Positions 4,962 through 7,702 of a stretch of 7,702 nt of DNA are shown in pieces. Under the pieces are notes generated by a model. The model was not told the origin of the DNA, searched no databases, and was given only the letters and a program-made list of their open reading frames with translations. The stretch comes from Oscillospiraceae bacterium (GTDB taxonomy: Bacteria; Bacillota_A; Clostridia; Oscillospirales; Oscillospiraceae), in assembly GCA_017539885.1 (NCBI GenBank), contig JAFYCC010000096.1, forward strand, positions 1 through 7,702, written 5' to 3'. How positions within the stretch are numbered: position 1 is the first letter of the stretch; each line of letters begins with the position of its first letter. A program made the translations under genes and the position numbers.

Positions 4962-7523
4962 ATGTACGCGCTGTTTCCCCGGATTCTGAATATGAGTCTG
5001 GCCGCAGGCGTGCTGGTGCTCGCGGTGCTTCTGCTTCGTCTGGCTCTGCGGCGCGCGCCGAAGTGGCTGCGCTGTCTGCTCTGGGCTCTGGTGGCGGTGC
5101 GCCTGCTGTGCCCCTGGAGCCCGCAGTCGAGTCTGTCCGCCTTTTCACTGCTGCCCGTGCAGACGACCGCGCAGGGCGATCTTGAATACTTTCGCTATAA
5201 CGGCAGGACGGAAAAGCCGCTGCTCGAATTCGAGCTGCCGCGCGTCGTCTCCCCCCCGGACAGCGGGTCGGTGACAGCGGACGCTCCGACCGTCACCATG
5301 CATACGTCGAGCCGCTATCTGCCCCCACTGGAGACCGTCTGGCTCGCGGGCATGAGCGTGATGCTGCTCTACGGCGTGGTCAGCTATCTGCTCCTGCGGC
5401 GCCGTGTGCGCCTCGCCGTGCCGCTCAGCGGCAGGCTCCGTCTGTGCGAGGAGATCGACTCTCCCTTCATTCTGGGCGTGTTCCGGCCTCGCATCTATCT
5501 TCCTGCCGGACTGTCCGACGCAGCGTATCAGGCTGTCGTGGCCCACGAGACCGCGCACCTCGCGCGAGGCGATCATTTCTGGAAACCGCTGGGCTTCCTG
5601 CTGCTGACGGTGCACTGGTTCAATCCCCTGCTGTGGCTTGCCTGGGCACTTCTCTGCCGTGACATCGAGCTGGCCTGCGACGAGAGGGTCGTGCACGACA
5701 TGGAGAAGCCTGCGCGCGCGGACTACTCCGAGGCGCTGCTCGCCTGCAGCACAGGCCGGCGTCTGGTGCGGGTGTGTCCGCTCGCCTTCGGAGAAGGCGG
5801 CGTCAAGGGCCGCGTGAAGGCTGTGCTGAACTACAAAAAACCCGCGTTCTGGCTTGTGTTGGCCGCGGTGCTCGTGTGTATCGCCGCGGGGGTGTTCCTG
5901 CTGACGAATCCAATGCGAAAACAGGCCGGCGATCCGTCCGGGCGTACGCCCTACCAGTGGACGAGCACGGTCACGGCGGCGGCTGTCAAGACCTGCGAAC
6001 TCTCCGGCGGCTATACGCTGACGGAGGAAGAGGTCGCTTTGCTCGTAGAAAAACTCAACGCCGTGCCGGAGGGCGCCGTGCGCATCGGACGCGGTATCCC
6101 CTCCAACGCCGTTCTGGACGTGACGACCGGCCCCGGCTACCGCCTGCGTTTTGCCGGCGGCATTATCGAGCTGGACTTTGACGATCAGAAAGCAGCAGCG
6201 GCACTCTACGACCCGGGCGTGTGGGAAATCCACGACGAGGAGCTATATGCCTTTCTGGAGGATCTCCGGGTGCGGACGCAGCACAGCGTTTCCGAACCCG
6301 CCCGCAGTGCCCTCATGGAGGTTTTGAGCTCCGACGGCGCGCAGACGGATGCCTCGCTCGACCGACTGCTGAGCTGCCTGATGGAGTATCCGAAAGAGAC
6401 GCTCGAAACGATGGGCTCCTATCCGGAGGGCATCCGCGACTGGCTCTGCTGGTCCCTCGCCGCGCATGTGCAGGGTATGGCGCTGGATACCGGCACGCCA
6501 CTCTCCGTTGAAAACCTGAACGCGGACGGCGCAGCGGCGCGGGATCGAATCATCGGGTACTTCTCTGATCCCGGCACGGCGCCGAAGTCCTGGCAGCAGA
6601 TCTATCAGGAATTTGAGGCTTCAGGACAGATGGGCGATTACACTGCAGCCGCACTCATCGATTTCGATTTCGACGGCGTGCCGGAACTCGCCGTCTGGCA
6701 CGGCGGCAGAACGGGCGTATATGCAGATTCGGACATCTCCTCGCAAACCTATCCAATCCTGCGGGACGGGGAGGTCACGCTCTATCGCACGGACGGCGTC
6801 AGGGTCGGTCTTCTTTCCGAAAAGTCCCATCTGGACGCCTTTCTGCGTGCGCCGCAAAGCGGGACTCAGCCGCTCTCGGCGGTGCGCAGCTTTCTCCTGC
6901 TGCGCGACAGGGAAACGGGCGGCAGCGTCTGGTGGGTACATTCCGGCGTGGACAAGGACGGCGAGATCTCCGGCAGCTTCGAACCTCTTTCCACGCGGGC
7001 GCCGGTTCTGCCCTATCAGAGCTACAGCGAGCGGCAGGATGCCGCCGCGCAGCTGCTGGAGAAGTGGGAGCCCGTGAAGCTGGACTATGCCACCTTTACG
7101 ATGCTGCGCACGGAGATAACCGACGGATACGCCTTTCTCCGGCTGGTCAACAGCTGGCGCTGCTACAGTCTGATGGGCGATCCTGAAGTGCCGGACGCGG
7201 TCACGGTGACCGACCCGTTCTCGTCGCAGCTCGGCCCCCATTACAGTGTCTCGCGCCGGGATCTTGTGGAGAAGCTGTGGGATATGTTTCGGGGTTTGAA
7301 GCTCTCCGAGAACTCCGTGGAGCCGGACCGGGAGGCGCTTCGCGCGGCCAGGCTGCTTTGGGTCAGTTTCCGGAAGGGCGATCTGGAGCTGGCACGCTTC
7401 TCGATCTGGGGCAACTATCTCGTAGAGACCGTGGAGAACGAGATGCAGTATTACACGATCCGGGACGCAGACTTCTATGAGAACTTCCTTGCGATCGTAC
7501 AAAGCGCGCAGCCACGTGGGTGA
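4962..7523 (+). CDS. M56-family (BlaR1-type) membrane metallopeptidase with a large non-PBP sensor region
   Basis: An 853-residue integral membrane zinc protease, partner of the upstream repressor. Hydrophobic segments lie at about 10-30, 36-52, 124-146, 208-232 and 294-315. Between the third and fourth is the zinc-binding motif HETAH (195-199), followed by the family block RDIELACDERVV (233-244), where Glu236 is the likely third ligand. The long C-terminal part (about 316-853) should lie outside the membrane. It lacks an obvious penicillin-binding SxxK/KTG pattern in a recognisable setting. Instead it contains LIDFDFDGVPELAV (565-578), which resembles the acidic calcium-binding loops of VCBS-like repeats. 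The family's role is signal-dependent proteolysis that relieves BlaI-type repression. The start ATG at 4962 is 3 nt after the repressor stop, and no separate promoter is visible. The protein is longer than the roughly 600 residues of classical BlaR1, and the inducing signal is unknown. Confidence 0.88.
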   Translation: MYALFPRILNMSLAAGVLVLAVLLLRLALRRAPKWLRCLLWALVAVRLLCPWSPQSSLSAFSLLPVQTTAQGDLEYFRYNGRTEKPLLEFELPRVVSPPDSGSVTADAPTVTMHTSSRYLPPLETVWLAGMSVMLLYGVVSYLLLRRRVRLAVPLSGRLRLCEEIDSPFILGVFRPRIYLPAGLSDAAYQAVVAHETAHLARGDHFWKPLGFLLLTVHWFNPLLWLAWALLCRDIELACDERVVHDMEKPARADYSEALLACSTGRRLVRVCPLAFGEGGVKGRVKAVLNYKKPAFWLVLAAVLVCIAAGVFLLTNPMRKQAGDPSGRTPYQWTSTVTAAAVKTCELSGGYTLTEEEVALLVEKLNAVPEGAVRIGRGIPSNAVLDVTTGPGYRLRFAGGIIELDFDDQKAAAALYDPGVWEIHDEELYAFLEDLRVRTQHSVSEPARSALMEVLSSDGAQTDASLDRLLSCLMEYPKETLETMGSYPEGIRDWLCWSLAAHVQGMALDTGTPLSVENLNADGAAARDRIIGYFSDPGTAPKSWQQIYQEFEASGQMGDYTAAALIDFDFDGVPELAVWHGGRTGVYADSDISSQTYPILRDGEVTLYRTDGVRVGLLSEKSHLDAFLRAPQSGTQPLSAVRSFLLLRDRETGGSVWWVHSGVDKDGEISGSFEPLSTRAPVLPYQSYSERQDAAAQLLEKWEPVKLDYATFTMLRTEITDGYAFLRLVNSWRCYSLMGDPEVPDAVTVTDPFSSQLGPHYSVSRRDLVEKLWDMFRGLKLSENSVEPDREALRAARLLWVSFRKGDLELARFSIWGNYLVETVENEMQYYTIRDADFYENFLAIVQSAQPRG

Positions 7524-7702
7524 CCGGGGAAGATATCCGTCCATTGTTCATCATAATTCGAGCAGGATACCCCCGCCTCTGCAGGCGGGGGAGGAATGCG
7601 CATCCTCCTTGTACCGTAATAAACCCAGCCCGAACGATCTCCTGCTCGGCAACCTGTTGAGCATAAACGATCAGATAATCAGCAGAAGCCGCTGTTCTCT
7701 CC
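7524..7702. other. Right-edge stretch with no supported gene
   Basis: Apart from the hairpins at 7570-7607 I see no gene here. One minus-strand frame stays open from the window edge (about 7701) to 7363, covering this stretch and the antisense of the protease tail. Its outer part reads SADYLIVYAQQVAEQEIV and looks plausible as protein. It would be the 3' part of a gene starting beyond the window, but it would run well into the protease gene, so an antisense shadow is at least as likely. Confidence 0.25.
7570..7591 (+). terminator. GC-rich hairpin after the M56 protease gene
   Basis: CCCCCGCCT (7570-7578) pairs perfectly with AGGCGGGGG (7583-7591) around a 4-nt loop, 46 nt past the TGA stop. 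A second small hairpin (GAGGA 7591-7595 with TCCTC 7603-7607) overlaps its end. There is no T-run on either side, so it is not a classical intrinsic terminator. It probably marks or protects the 3' end of the repressor-protease transcript. Confidence 0.55.

Noticed and set aside
5145..6233. 362-codon minus-strand frame opposite the M56 protease gene
   Set aside because: The plus frame has the zinc motif, membrane segments and a partner repressor. The minus frame shows no family features and reflects codon bias.

Overview
The window looks like a piece of a G+C-rich Bacillota (Clostridia-type) chromosome. The reasons are family content (a BlaI-type repressor paired with an M56 BlaR1-type membrane protease, DUF3870, cytidylate-kinase-like proteins), strong AGGAG-type ribosome binding sites and consensus sigma-A promoters. 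By eye the G+C content is near 60 per cent. No rRNA, tRNA or CRISPR array was seen.

The layout is two divergent transcription units separated by a control region at about 4264-4592. Leftward (minus strand), from a perfect TTGACA-N17-TATAAT promoter (4424-4452), come a roughly 155-nt leader with a predicted intrinsic terminator (4301-4353), a DUF3870 protein (3925-4263), two stand-alone cytidylate-kinase-like proteins (3133-3780 and 2359-3000), and a sodium:solute-symporter-family protein with a third copy of the same kinase-like domain fused to its C terminus (267-2309). A 22-bp perfect hairpin (212-260) lies just past the last stop codon. Rightward (plus strand), from a TTGACA-N17-TAAACT promoter overlapped by inverted repeats, come a BlaI/MecI-family repressor (4593-4958) and, 3 nt later, an 853-residue M56 metallopeptidase (4962-7523). 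Its large extracytoplasmic part does not look like a penicillin-binding domain. A GC-rich hairpin follows at 7570-7591.

The leftward operon is the most unusual part. It has three tandem paralogous kinase-like domains, one tethered to a membrane transporter, with a DUF3870 protein. All three share departures from the motifs I associate with the family (the GSGG loop and the GRxAD motif), so they may form a divergent subgroup whose catalytic state is uncertain. The likely leader attenuator suggests expression is controlled by premature termination. The substrate cannot be told from sequence.

The rightward pair is a self-contained signal unit: an extracytoplasmic signal would activate the membrane protease and lead to loss of the repressor from its own promoter. 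Nothing in the window shows a beta-lactamase target, and the repressor may also act on genes elsewhere.

The two edges hold little. Positions 1-184 contain imperfect repeats resembling the end of an insertion sequence, and 7524-7702 holds a hairpin and no convincing gene.
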